From the NCBI RefSeq assembly GCF_019456655.1, contig NZ_CP080332.1, positions 3,534,001 to 3,598,000 of the forward strand: a stretch of 64,000 nt of DNA, written 5' to 3'. Source of the DNA: Mycolicibacterium diernhoferi (lineage in GTDB: Bacteria; Actinomycetota; Actinomycetes; Mycobacteriales; Mycobacteriaceae). Positions 50,035 through 64,000 of the stretch are shown here, piece after piece. The notes under the pieces are model-generated. The model ran no database searches. It saw only the letters and a list, made by a program, of their open reading frames with translations, and had not been told where the DNA came from. The position numbers and the translations under genes are program-made. Each line of letters opens with the position of its first letter. Position 1 is the stretch's first letter.

Positions 50035-51831
50035 ATGGCGCATCTTCTCGGGGCCGAAGCCCTTCATCTCCAATACCCGACCAAAGTTGTTTTCGATTCG
50101 GTCTCGCTCGGCGTGAACGAGGGTGACCGCATCGGCATCGTCGGCCGCAACGGCGACGGAAAGTCCAGTCTGCTCGCGATGCTGGCCGGACGGCTCACTC
50201 CCGACTCGGGACGGGTGACCGTGCGCGGTGGGGTCCGCGTCGGCGTCCTCGACCAGGCCGACACCCTCGACCCCGACGACACCGTCGGCCACGCGGTGGT
50301 CGGCGACGTGCCCGAACACGTGTGGGCGGGTGATCCCCGCGGACGTGACGTCATCGCCGGGTTGCTCGGCGGCCTGGACTGGGACGCGGTGGTCGGCACC
50401 CTGTCCGGCGGGCAGCGCCGCCGTGTCGCGCTGGCCCGCCTGCTGGCCGACGACCACGACGTCCTGGCCCTCGATGAGCCGACCAACCACCTCGACGTGG
50501 AGGCCATCACCTGGCTGGCCGAGCACCTCAAGCGCCGGTGGTCGCCGTCGGCGGGCGGACTGCTGGTGATCACCCACGACCGCTGGTTCCTCGACGAGGT
50601 GTGCACCGTGACCTGGGAGGTGCACGACCGCATCGTCGAACCGTTCGACGGCGGGTACGCCGCCTACATCCTGCAGCGGGTGGAACGCGACCGGCAGGCC
50701 GCGGCCAGCGAGGCCCGCCGGCAGAACCTCGCCCGCAAGGAACTGGCCTGGTTGCGCCGCGGCGCGCCGGCACGCACCTCGAAACCGAAGTTCCGGATCG
50801 ACGCCGCCAACGCGCTGATCGCCGACGTGCCCGAGATCCGGGACAAGGTGGCGCTGCAGTCGCTGGCGGTGACCCGGCTGGGCAAGCAGGTCGTCGACCT
50901 GCTCGACGTGTCGGTGCGTTACGGCGACCGCGAGGTGCTGCACGACGTGGAATGGCGGATCGCGCCGGGCGAGCGCACCGGCATTCTGGGCGTCAACGGC
51001 GCCGGTAAGTCGACGCTGCTCGGGCTGATCGACGGTTCGGTGCAGCCGAGCGAGGGCCGGGTGAAACACGGCAAGACGGTGCAGATCGCCACGCTCACCC
51101 AGGGCGTCGACGCGCTGTCGGACCATCTCGACGAACCCGTGCGGGTGGTACTGAGCAGGCTGGCCACCACCTACACCTTCGGGACGGGCTCCAAGGCCCA
51201 GGAACTCACGCCCGGCCAGCTGCTCGAACGCCTCGGCTTCGTCAGCGCGCAGCTGTCCACCCCGGTCAAGGATCTGTCCGGCGGGCAGTTGCGCCGCCTG
51301 CAACTACTGCTGATCCTGCTCGGGCAGCCCAATGTGCTCATCCTGGACGAACCGACCAACGACCTGGACACCGACATGCTGGCCGCGATGGAGGATCTGC
51401 TGGACTCCTGGCCGGGCACCCTGATCGTGGTCAGCCACGACCGGTACTTCCTGGAGCGGGTCACCGATCAGCAGTTCGGGATTCTGGGCGGCCGGTTGCG
51501 CCATCTGCCCGGCGGGGTCGACGAGTACCTGCGGCTGCGGGCCGCGCACGCCGAGCAGACCGGGGCCGCGCCCGCCGGCGCCCCGGCGGCCGACGAGTCG
51601 ACCGGGTTGTCCGGGGCCGAGCTGCGGGCCGCGCAGAAGGAGGTCGCGGCCCTGGAGCGGCGGTTGGAGAAACTGCAGGCCCAGATCGACGCGTCCCGGA
51701 CCGCGCTGGCCGATCACGACCAGTCCGACTTCGAGGGGCTGGCCACCAAGGTGGCCGCCATCCGGGCGATGGAGGACGAGGTCGTCGACGTCGAGGGCCG
51801 GTGGTTCGAGCTGAGCGAGCAGATCGGCTAG
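50035..51831 (+). CDS. ABC-F family ATPase (Uup/EttA-like)
   Basis: A 598-residue protein with two ATPase cassettes (GRNGDGKSSLLAMLAGRL; GVNGAGKSTLLGLIDGS), two signatures (LSGGQRRRVALARLL; LSGGQLRRLQLLL) and no membrane segments. The linker and C-terminal coiled coil (LRAAQKEVAALERRLEKLQAQI) are typical of Uup-like ABC-F proteins, which act at the ribosome in translation or antibiotic protection. It is divergent from the fused lipase gene. Confidence 0.93.
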   Translation: MAHLLGAEALHLQYPTKVVFDSVSLGVNEGDRIGIVGRNGDGKSSLLAMLAGRLTPDSGRVTVRGGVRVGVLDQADTLDPDDTVGHAVVGDVPEHVWAGDPRGRDVIAGLLGGLDWDAVVGTLSGGQRRRVALARLLADDHDVLALDEPTNHLDVEAITWLAEHLKRRWSPSAGGLLVITHDRWFLDEVCTVTWEVHDRIVEPFDGGYAAYILQRVERDRQAAASEARRQNLARKELAWLRRGAPARTSKPKFRIDAANALIADVPEIRDKVALQSLAVTRLGKQVVDLLDVSVRYGDREVLHDVEWRIAPGERTGILGVNGAGKSTLLGLIDGSVQPSEGRVKHGKTVQIATLTQGVDALSDHLDEPVRVVLSRLATTYTFGTGSKAQELTPGQLLERLGFVSAQLSTPVKDLSGGQLRRLQLLLILLGQPNVLILDEPTNDLDTDMLAAMEDLLDSWPGTLIVVSHDRYFLERVTDQQFGILGGRLRHLPGGVDEYLRLRAAHAEQTGAAPAGAPAADESTGLSGAELRAAQKEVAALERRLEKLQAQIDASRTALADHDQSDFEGLATKVAAIRAMEDEVVDVEGRWFELSEQIG

Positions 51832-51889
51832 ATCTGCGACACCGGTTCCACGATGAGACGGTGGTCCCCTCCTGCGAGAAGGTCCCGCG

Positions 51890-52765
51890 TCAACCGCCTG
51901 ACACCCGGCGCAGGAACGCCACCTGATCGGCGCACACGGCGCGTCGGAGGTCTTCGGAGTAGAAGTCGAAGTGGCCCGCCGGGTACTCACGCAACTCACC
52001 GCGCGGCGCCCGGTGAGCCAGTTCCGCGGCGTTCTGTGGCGTCGCCTCGGCATCCTCGGTGCCGATGCACACCAGCACCGGACAGGTCACCAGATGCGCG
52101 ACATCGCCTGGGCGGTAACGCATCATCTCGATGAGGCCGCGCGGGGCGGCCTGATTGCGCCAGGTGGCGCTGTCCATCCCGGCGATCGCGTTCTGGACAT
52201 CGGGGCCGGTCATCACGGCGAGCTCCCCCGGCGCTCCCACGGCCGGGATGTAGCGCGGCGGCCACCGCAGCTTGGCGCGCCCTGCGTCCTCGGCCATCAC
52301 CGCGAGCAGGCGCAGCGTGGACCACGCCGAGCGCCCCTGCACCCGGCGCGGGAATCCGTTGAACGGGATCTGGGAGATGACGGCCGCGACCCGGTGATCG
52401 CGGGCCGCCGCCACGACCACGTGGCCGCCGCCCAGCGAGGTTCCCCACAACACGATGCGGGCCGGGTCGACGTTAGGCAGGCTGCGTGCACGCTCGACCG
52501 CGGCCGCGATATCGGCGAGTTGCCCCTCGATGCTGACCACCTGCCGGGGTTCGCCGTCGCTCTCCCCGAAGCTGCGGTAGTCGAACGTGACGGCGTGATA
52601 GCCGGCGGCCGCGACATCGGCGGCGGTGGCGGTCAGCGCCGGGGTGTCCTGGGTGCCACCGAATCCGGTGCACAGCACCACACATGGGGCCGGCTGGGCA
52701 CCCGCACTGCGCAGATAGCCGATACAGCGCACACCGTCCGAGCTGAACTCGACCCGCTGCGCCAT
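51890..52765 (-). CDS. Alpha/beta hydrolase
   Basis: A 291-residue hydrolase with GTSLGGGHV (Ser nucleophile), acid in CIGTEDAEA and His in PAGHFDFY. The N-terminus MAQRVEFSSDGVRCIGYL and the sequence VTFDYRSFGESDGE (oxyanion-side) fit a dienelactone hydrolase/esterase type. No signal peptide. It follows argH by 8 bases in the same direction, so it may share the arginine operon transcript, though no link to arginine is known. Confidence 0.85.
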   Translation of the reverse strand: MAQRVEFSSDGVRCIGYLRSAGAQPAPCVVLCTGFGGTQDTPALTATAADVAAAGYHAVTFDYRSFGESDGEPRQVVSIEGQLADIAAAVERARSLPNVDPARIVLWGTSLGGGHVVVAAARDHRVAAVISQIPFNGFPRRVQGRSAWSTLRLLAVMAEDAGRAKLRWPPRYIPAVGAPGELAVMTGPDVQNAIAGMDSATWRNQAAPRGLIEMMRYRPGDVAHLVTCPVLVCIGTEDAEATPQNAAELAHRAPRGELREYPAGHFDFYSEDLRRAVCADQVAFLRRVSGG

Positions 52766-52773
52766 ACCCCAGG

Positions 52774-55471
<2,698 letters not shown>

Positions 55472-55497
55472 GAAAGATCTCCCTTTTCTAGAACTGC

Positions 55498-55974
55498 TTA
55501 TTTCAAGTTTTCGAACATTGCGGCGAGCTCTGCCCCGGTCATCGGCTCACGCGCTATGACAAAGATGGTGTCATCACCGGCAATGGTGCCGACAACCTGG
55601 GGTAACACCGCCCGGTCGATGCCGCTGGCCAGGTAGTGCGCCGCACCCGGCGGGGTGCGCAGCACCGCCATGTTCGCGCTGGCGTCGGTGGACACCAGCA
55701 GTTCGCCGAGCAGCCTGGTCAGCCGCTCGGTACCCCCGGACACCCCGCGCACCGGGCTGCCGTCCTCGGGGACGATGTACACCCCGACACCGCCGTCGGC
55801 GCCGCGCAACTTCACCGCACCGAGCTCCTCCAGATCCCTCGACAGAGTGGCCTGGGTGACCTCGATGCCCTCGGCGGCCAGCAGAGCCGCCAGCTCCGTC
55901 TGGCTGCTGACGGCGTGAGCGGACAACAGGGCGATGATGCGGGCCTGGCGTCCGGCGCGGGTAGCGGTCGTCAT
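55498..55974 (-). CDS. argR: Arginine repressor
   Basis: A 158-residue ArgR: winged-helix N-terminus ([48 protein letters not shown]) and the arginine-binding hexamer domain ([30 protein letters not shown]). It represses the arg operon when arginine is ample. ATG 55974 lies at the end of a triplicated 35-bp unit and overlaps the stop of the last micro-ORF (ATGA). Confidence 0.96.
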   Translation of the reverse strand: MTTATRAGRQARIIALLSAHAVSSQTELAALLAAEGIEVTQATLSRDLEELGAVKLRGADGGVGVYIVPEDGSPVRGVSGGTERLTRLLGELLVSTDASANMAVLRTPPGAAHYLASGIDRAVLPQVVGTIAGDDTIFVIAREPMTGAELAAMFENLK

Positions 55975-56079
55975 GCGTGATCCGCCTCCGGCTTCTCACT
56001 GGCGGTCATGCGTGATCCGCCTCCGGCTTCTCACTGGCGGTCATGCGTGATCCGCCTCCGGCTTCTCACTGGCGGTCAT
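55971..56079 (-). repeat. Three perfect 35-bp tandem repeats encoding coupled micro-ORFs between argF and argR
   Basis: A 35-bp unit occurs exactly three times (55971-56005, 56006-56040, 56041-56075), with a 4-base start of a fourth. Read on the minus strand each unit has GGAGG, then ATG at its end. From each ATG (56079, 56044, 56009) the frame gives [12 protein letters not shown] and ends at TGA overlapping the next ATG (ATGA); the last overlaps the argR start. The stop of argF lies four bases before the first ATG. So ribosomes could pass from argF through three 12-residue micro-ORFs into argR. Confidence 0.9.
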
Positions 56080-56083
56080 CGGC

Positions 56084-58178
<2,095 letters not shown>

Positions 58179-58182
<4 letters not shown>

Positions 58183-59044
58183 GCGGGCACCACTTTCGTT
58201 CCGGTCCCTTCGTTGGTGAAGAGCTCCACCAACACACAGTGTTCGACGCGACCGTCGATGACATGCGCGCTGGGTACCCCGCCGTTCACCGCCCGCAGGC
58301 AGGCCTCGATCTTGGGCACCATGCCCGATTCCAGCTTGGGCAGCATCTGGGTCAGGGCGGCGGCATCGATCTCGCTGACCAACGAGGTGCGGTCCGGCCA
58401 GTCGGTGTAGAGACCCTCGACGTCGGTGAGCATCAGCAGCTTCTCCGCGCCCAGCGCCTCGGCCAGCGCGGCCGCGGCGGTGTCGGCGTTGATGTTGTGC
58501 ACCACACCTTCGACGTCCGGGGCGATGGTGGAGACCACCGGGATACGGCCGGCGGCAATGAGATCCAGCAGGGATCCGGCGTTGACATGCTCGACGTCGC
58601 CGACCAGCCCGATATCGGTGGCCACCCCGTCGACGGTGACGCTGCGCCGCACCGCGGTGAACAGCTGGGCGTCCTCACCGGTGACACCGACCGCGTACGG
58701 GCCGTGCGCGTTGATCAACCCGACCAGTTCGCGGCCGACCTGCCCGAACAGCACCATCCGGGCCACATCGAGGACTTCGGGTGTGGTCACCCGGAAGCCG
58801 CCCTTGAAGTCCCCCTCGATGCCGAGTTTCTTGAGCATCGCGCTGATCTGCGGGCCACCGCCGTGCACCACGACCGGACGGATACCGCAGTTGCGCAGGA
58901 ACACCATGTCCGCGGCGAAGGCCGCCTTGAGGGTGTCGTCGGTCATGGCGTTGCCGCCGTACTTGACCACCACGATCTTGCCGTGCAGCTGCTTGAGCCA
59001 CGGCAGGGCCTCGGCGAGGACCGCCGCTTTCTGGGGCGTCGAGG

Positions 59045-59048
<4 letters not shown>
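58179..59048 (-). CDS. argB: Acetylglutamate kinase
   Basis: A 289-residue amino-acid kinase from ATG 59048 ([19 protein letters not shown]). [12 protein letters not shown] is the ATP/phosphate lysine motif, [13 protein letters not shown] binds acetylglutamate and [17 protein letters not shown] is the C-terminal motif. It carries out the second step of arginine synthesis and is usually the arginine-feedback point. It overlaps argJ and argD by four bases. Confidence 0.97.
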
Positions 59049-61296
<2,248 letters not shown>

Positions 61297-61306
61297 TCAA
61301 CAATTC

Positions 61307-61320
61307 TGCATTTTTATACA
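61307..61320 (-). promoter_or_regulatory. Candidate ARG box and promoter of the arginine operon
   Basis: TGCATTTTTATACA fits the ArgR palindrome pattern TGnAT-(A/T)4-ATnCA. An ATGCA half-site (61326-61330) lies beyond it, suggesting a second, weaker site. The -10 TATAAA (61313-61318, minus strand) lies inside the box, so bound ArgR would block RNA polymerase. A weak -35 (TTAATG) is 16 bases further up. Confidence 0.65.
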
Positions 61321-61419
61321 CACATATGCAAACTCATTAATGACGCCGTCGGCGAACCTGACGGAATGGCGCAATCCACTCGCACTTCGCCGCCCGTTTG
61401 TCCGGTTGGGCGGGGTGGG

Positions 61420-63918
61420 TCAGGCGCGCTGGACCGCGCCCACCCGCTGCTCAGCGGCCTGCACCGCGGCCACCCGGGCCGCGCTGGCCTCGTCCTCGGT
61501 CAACGTCCGGTCGGCCGCCCGGAACCGCAGCGCCAGGGTCAGCGACTTGCGGCCCTCCCCGATCTGCGGGCCGGTGTACACGTCGAACAACCGGACATCC
61601 TCCAGCAGCTCACCGGCGCCCGCGCGGACCGCGTCGACCACCTCGGCGGCGGCGACGTCCTCGGCGACGATCAGGCTGACGTCCTGGAACACCGCGGGGA
61701 ACGGCGACACCCGCGGCGCCGGCAGCGTCTCCACGATGGGGATGTCATCGAGGTTCAACTCCACCGCGCAGGTGCCGACCGGCAGACCGGCCCGCTCGAC
61801 GACCGCGGGGTGCAGCTGACCGGCGTAGCCGACGGTCACCTCCCCGACGAGCACCTCGGCGCACCGGCCCGGATGCCACGGCAGTTCCTGGGCCGCGCGC
61901 AGGGTGAACGCGATCCCGGCGGCACGCCCGATCACCTGCACCGCTTCGAAGGCGTCGGCGGCCTGCACCGGCCGGCCCGGACCCCACGGCCCGGCGAGCT
62001 CGCGCAGACCGGCGAGCACCACCGCCACGTGCTCGGGCTGGCGGGGCAGCGAGTCGTCCAGCCCGGCGATCTCCTCCGCGGTGGGACGACGATCGGTCGG
62101 GATGCGTTCCACCGAACGGGTATCGGCGGTCCGCACCGCCACGTGCGAGATGGCGAACAGAGAGGTGTCCACCGCACCGCGGGACACGTTGCGCGACAGC
62201 GCCTCCAGCAGACCCGGCAGCAGCGTGCTGGCCAGCTGCGGCCGGTCGGACTCCAGCGGGTTGAGCACCGTCACCGTCGCGCGACGCGGGTCGTCTGCCG
62301 GAAGACCCCAGGTGTCGAACACCCCGGCGGGCAGGAACGGGGTCGGCAGCACCTCGACATAGCCGTTGAGCGCCAACGATTTCCCGAGGGCACGGCGACG
62401 CTTCTGCACCGCGGTGAGTCCACGTCCGGGAGGCGCCGGCGGCAGCACCGACGGAATGGCGTCCAGACCCTCCAGCCGCAGCACCTCCTCGACGAGGTCC
62501 GCGGGTTCACGCAGATCGGTGCGCCAGCTCGGCGGCTTGGCGATGATCCGGTGGTGAGCGCCTTCGGTCACTTCGGTGACCACGGCACCGATCTGGGTCA
62601 GCCGCCGCGCCGCCACCCCAGCCGGGTAGCTCACGCCGGCGACCCGGTCGGGCAGATCGGCCGGCATGCTGACCTCGGCCGGCGACCAGTCCGTGCGCGG
62701 CGGGTCACCACGCCAGTCGGTCAGGGTGTTCTCGACGGTGCCACCGGCGATTTCGGCGAGCAGCGTGGCGCACCGGTCCAGGGCGGCCACCGAGATGGCC
62801 GGGTCGACGGTGCGTTCGTAGCGCCGGCCGGCCTCACTGGCCAGCCGCAGCCGGCGCTGGGTCCGCGACACCGCCGCCGGATCCCACACCGCGGCCTCCA
62901 GCAACACGTCGGTGGTGGACTCGCGCACCTCGGTGGTCCCCGCGCCCATCACACCGCCGATGGCGGCGGTCGCGACATCGTCGACGATCAGCACATCCCC
63001 GTCGTTCAGGGTGCGGGTGACGTCATCGAGCGTCACCACCTGCTCACCCTGCTCGGCGAACCGCACCGTGAAACCGCCGGTGATCAGCGACCGGTCGTGT
63101 GCGTGCATCGGGTGGCCGAGTTCGAGCATCACGTAGTTGGTGACGTCGACGGCCGGTGAGATGGCGCGGATGCCGGACAGCAGCAGGCGACGCTGCAGCC
63201 ACCACGGTGAGACGGCGGCCGGGTCGATCCCGCTGACCGGGCGCAGCCCGAACCGCTGGACCCCGGTGCCGGGTTGCACGGTCAGCGGCCAGGCCTCCCC
63301 CTCGGCGGGCAGGGCCGGGACGTCCGCGGGATCGACGAAGTCCAGATCCAGGGCGCAGGCGATGTCGCGGGCCATGCCGCGCATGGACAGGCAGTAGCCG
63401 CGGTCCGGGGTGATGGCCAGATGGAAGACCACATCGTCGAGGCCGAGCACCTCGATGCCCGACGCGCCGGGTTCGGCGGTGCCCGGGGGCAGCACGATGA
63501 TCCCGGACTGGTCGACACCGAGGTTGAGTTCGGCGGCCGAGCAGATCATGCCGTCGGAGACGCGGCCGTAGGTCTTGCGCTGGGCGATGGCGAAGTCGCC
63601 GGGCAGGGTGGTGCCGGGCAGTGCCGCGACCACCAGATCACCCACCGCGAAGTTGCGTGCGCCGCAGATGATGTCGCGCGGTTCGGGTTCACCCACGTCC
63701 ACCTTGCAGGCGCGGATCGGCTTCTTGAACTCGGTCAGTTCCTCGATCTCGGTGACCCGACCGACGGTCAGCGGACCGGTGACCGGGCCGACCGGTTTGA
63801 TCTCCTCGACCTCGTGGCCGATCCGGATGAGCGTCTGCTCAAGGTCGTCGACGGACATGTCCCAGTCGGGGTTGCCCAACCGGATGGTGTCACGCAGCCA
63901 GCTGTACGGAACGCGCAT
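61420..63918 (-). CDS. pheT: Phenylalanyl-tRNA synthetase beta subunit
   Basis: An 832-residue beta subunit: N-terminal [20 protein letters not shown]-type tRNA-binding domain (residues about 40-150, [23 protein letters not shown]), B3/B4 editing domain, B5 domain and C-terminal ferredoxin-like anticodon-binding domain ([30 protein letters not shown]). It works as alpha2beta2 with PheS. ATG 63918 overlaps the pheS stop. Confidence 0.97.
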   Translation of the reverse strand: MRVPYSWLRDTIRLGNPDWDMSVDDLEQTLIRIGHEVEEIKPVGPVTGPLTVGRVTEIEELTEFKKPIRACKVDVGEPEPRDIICGARNFAVGDLVVAALPGTTLPGDFAIAQRKTYGRVSDGMICSAAELNLGVDQSGIIVLPPGTAEPGASGIEVLGLDDVVFHLAITPDRGYCLSMRGMARDIACALDLDFVDPADVPALPAEGEAWPLTVQPGTGVQRFGLRPVSGIDPAAVSPWWLQRRLLLSGIRAISPAVDVTNYVMLELGHPMHAHDRSLITGGFTVRFAEQGEQVVTLDDVTRTLNDGDVLIVDDVATAAIGGVMGAGTTEVRESTTDVLLEAAVWDPAAVSRTQRRLRLASEAGRRYERTVDPAISVAALDRCATLLAEIAGGTVENTLTDWRGDPPRTDWSPAEVSMPADLPDRVAGVSYPAGVAARRLTQIGAVVTEVTEGAHHRIIAKPPSWRTDLREPADLVEEVLRLEGLDAIPSVLPPAPPGRGLTAVQKRRRALGKSLALNGYVEVLPTPFLPAGVFDTWGLPADDPRRATVTVLNPLESDRPQLASTLLPGLLEALSRNVSRGAVDTSLFAISHVAVRTADTRSVERIPTDRRPTAEEIAGLDDSLPRQPEHVAVVLAGLRELAGPWGPGRPVQAADAFEAVQVIGRAAGIAFTLRAAQELPWHPGRCAEVLVGEVTVGYAGQLHPAVVERAGLPVGTCAVELNLDDIPIVETLPAPRVSPFPAVFQDVSLIVAEDVAAAEVVDAVRAGAGELLEDVRLFDVYTGPQIGEGRKSLTLALRFRAADRTLTEDEASAARVAAVQAAEQRVGAVQRA

Positions 63919-64000
63919 CAGGCACCCACCCCGAACGGCAGGGAGAACCGCACGTCACCCTCGACCATGTCGCGCATGTCGGGAATCCCGTTGCGGAACT
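63918..64000 (-). CDS. pheS: Phenylalanyl-tRNA synthetase alpha subunit (C-terminal end)
   Basis: Only the last 27 codons are in the window. They read [20 protein letters not shown] and end PFGVGA, the conserved PheS C-terminus, followed by TGA that overlaps the pheT ATG (ATGA). The gene continues beyond the right edge. Confidence 0.92.
   Translation of the reverse strand, partial: FRNGIPDMRDMVEGDVRFSLPFGVGA

Noticed and set aside
49921..51303. N-terminal extension of the lipase-ANL protein to 1454 residues
   Set aside because: The extra 460 codons are antisense to the ABC-F gene and resemble no protein; TTG 49920 with GGGGAG fits the known length of about 1000 residues.
55971..56079. CRISPR-like reading of the three 35-bp repeats
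   Set aside because: The units abut with no spacers and there are no cas genes, so this is a tandem repeat.

Overview
The window reads as a high-GC chromosome segment of a fast-growing mycobacterium (Mycolicibacterium-type). The right 50 kb follows the gene order of the M. tuberculosis Rv1649-Rv1713 region, read mostly on the minus strand. A complete rRNA operon sits directly downstream of tyrS, the usual place of the second operon (rrnB) in fast growers. No species name can be given from the sequence alone.

Positions 1 to about 13000 are accessory DNA. A tyrosine integrase (11711-12916) ends just short of the 3' end of a tRNA-Pro(GGG) gene (13017-13090). It is divergent from an excisionase-like gene, a coupled pair of replication-initiator-like genes, a DUF2637 membrane protein and a serine recombinase: the core of a small integrative element without visible phage structural genes. 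Its cargo includes an SRA-PD-(D/E)XK modification-dependent nuclease, a WXG100 / DUF1023 hydrolase / LppA-like membrane protein module, a DUF6602-like protein and an unrecognised large protein that runs off the left edge from a TTG start. The left attachment site was not found by eye.

From 13193 the core chromosome begins. First comes a frameshifted, deleted photolyase-related pseudogene, then two TSUP (TauE/SafE) transporters. One of these is preceded by a 38-codon upstream ORF ending in three cysteine codons, a candidate cysteine attenuator. Next is the tightly overlapped parA-scpA-scpB-rluB-cmk-der operon (15837-21146), an O-methyltransferase, an Amidase_6-like protein, xerD, a Nudix hydrolase, pyrG, mctB and steA. 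A CGNR-regulator/VOC/flavin-protein island (28625-30620) follows, and then recN, nadK, tlyA, a small ORF, a G3P phosphatase and a TPR protein.

The 5S-23S-16S genes (36382-41660, minus) have a recognisable promoter, RNase III processing stems on both sides of 16S and 23S, and a 16-bp-stem terminator. tyrS and mpg follow. Next come a divergent ABC transporter/TetR operon, a Trm112 protein, a secreted protein, a fused alpha/beta hydrolase-ANL protein, an ABC-F ATPase and a hydrolase.

The right end is the complete arginine operon argC-argJ-argB-argD-argF-argR-argG-argH (61296 down to 52774), preceded by a candidate ARG box, and then pheT and the end of pheS. Between argF and argR lie three perfect 35-bp tandem repeats. 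Each encodes a 12-residue micro-ORF whose stop overlaps the next start (ATGA), so they form a ladder of coupled starts leading into argR. This ladder and the polycysteine leader are the two most unusual core-genome features.
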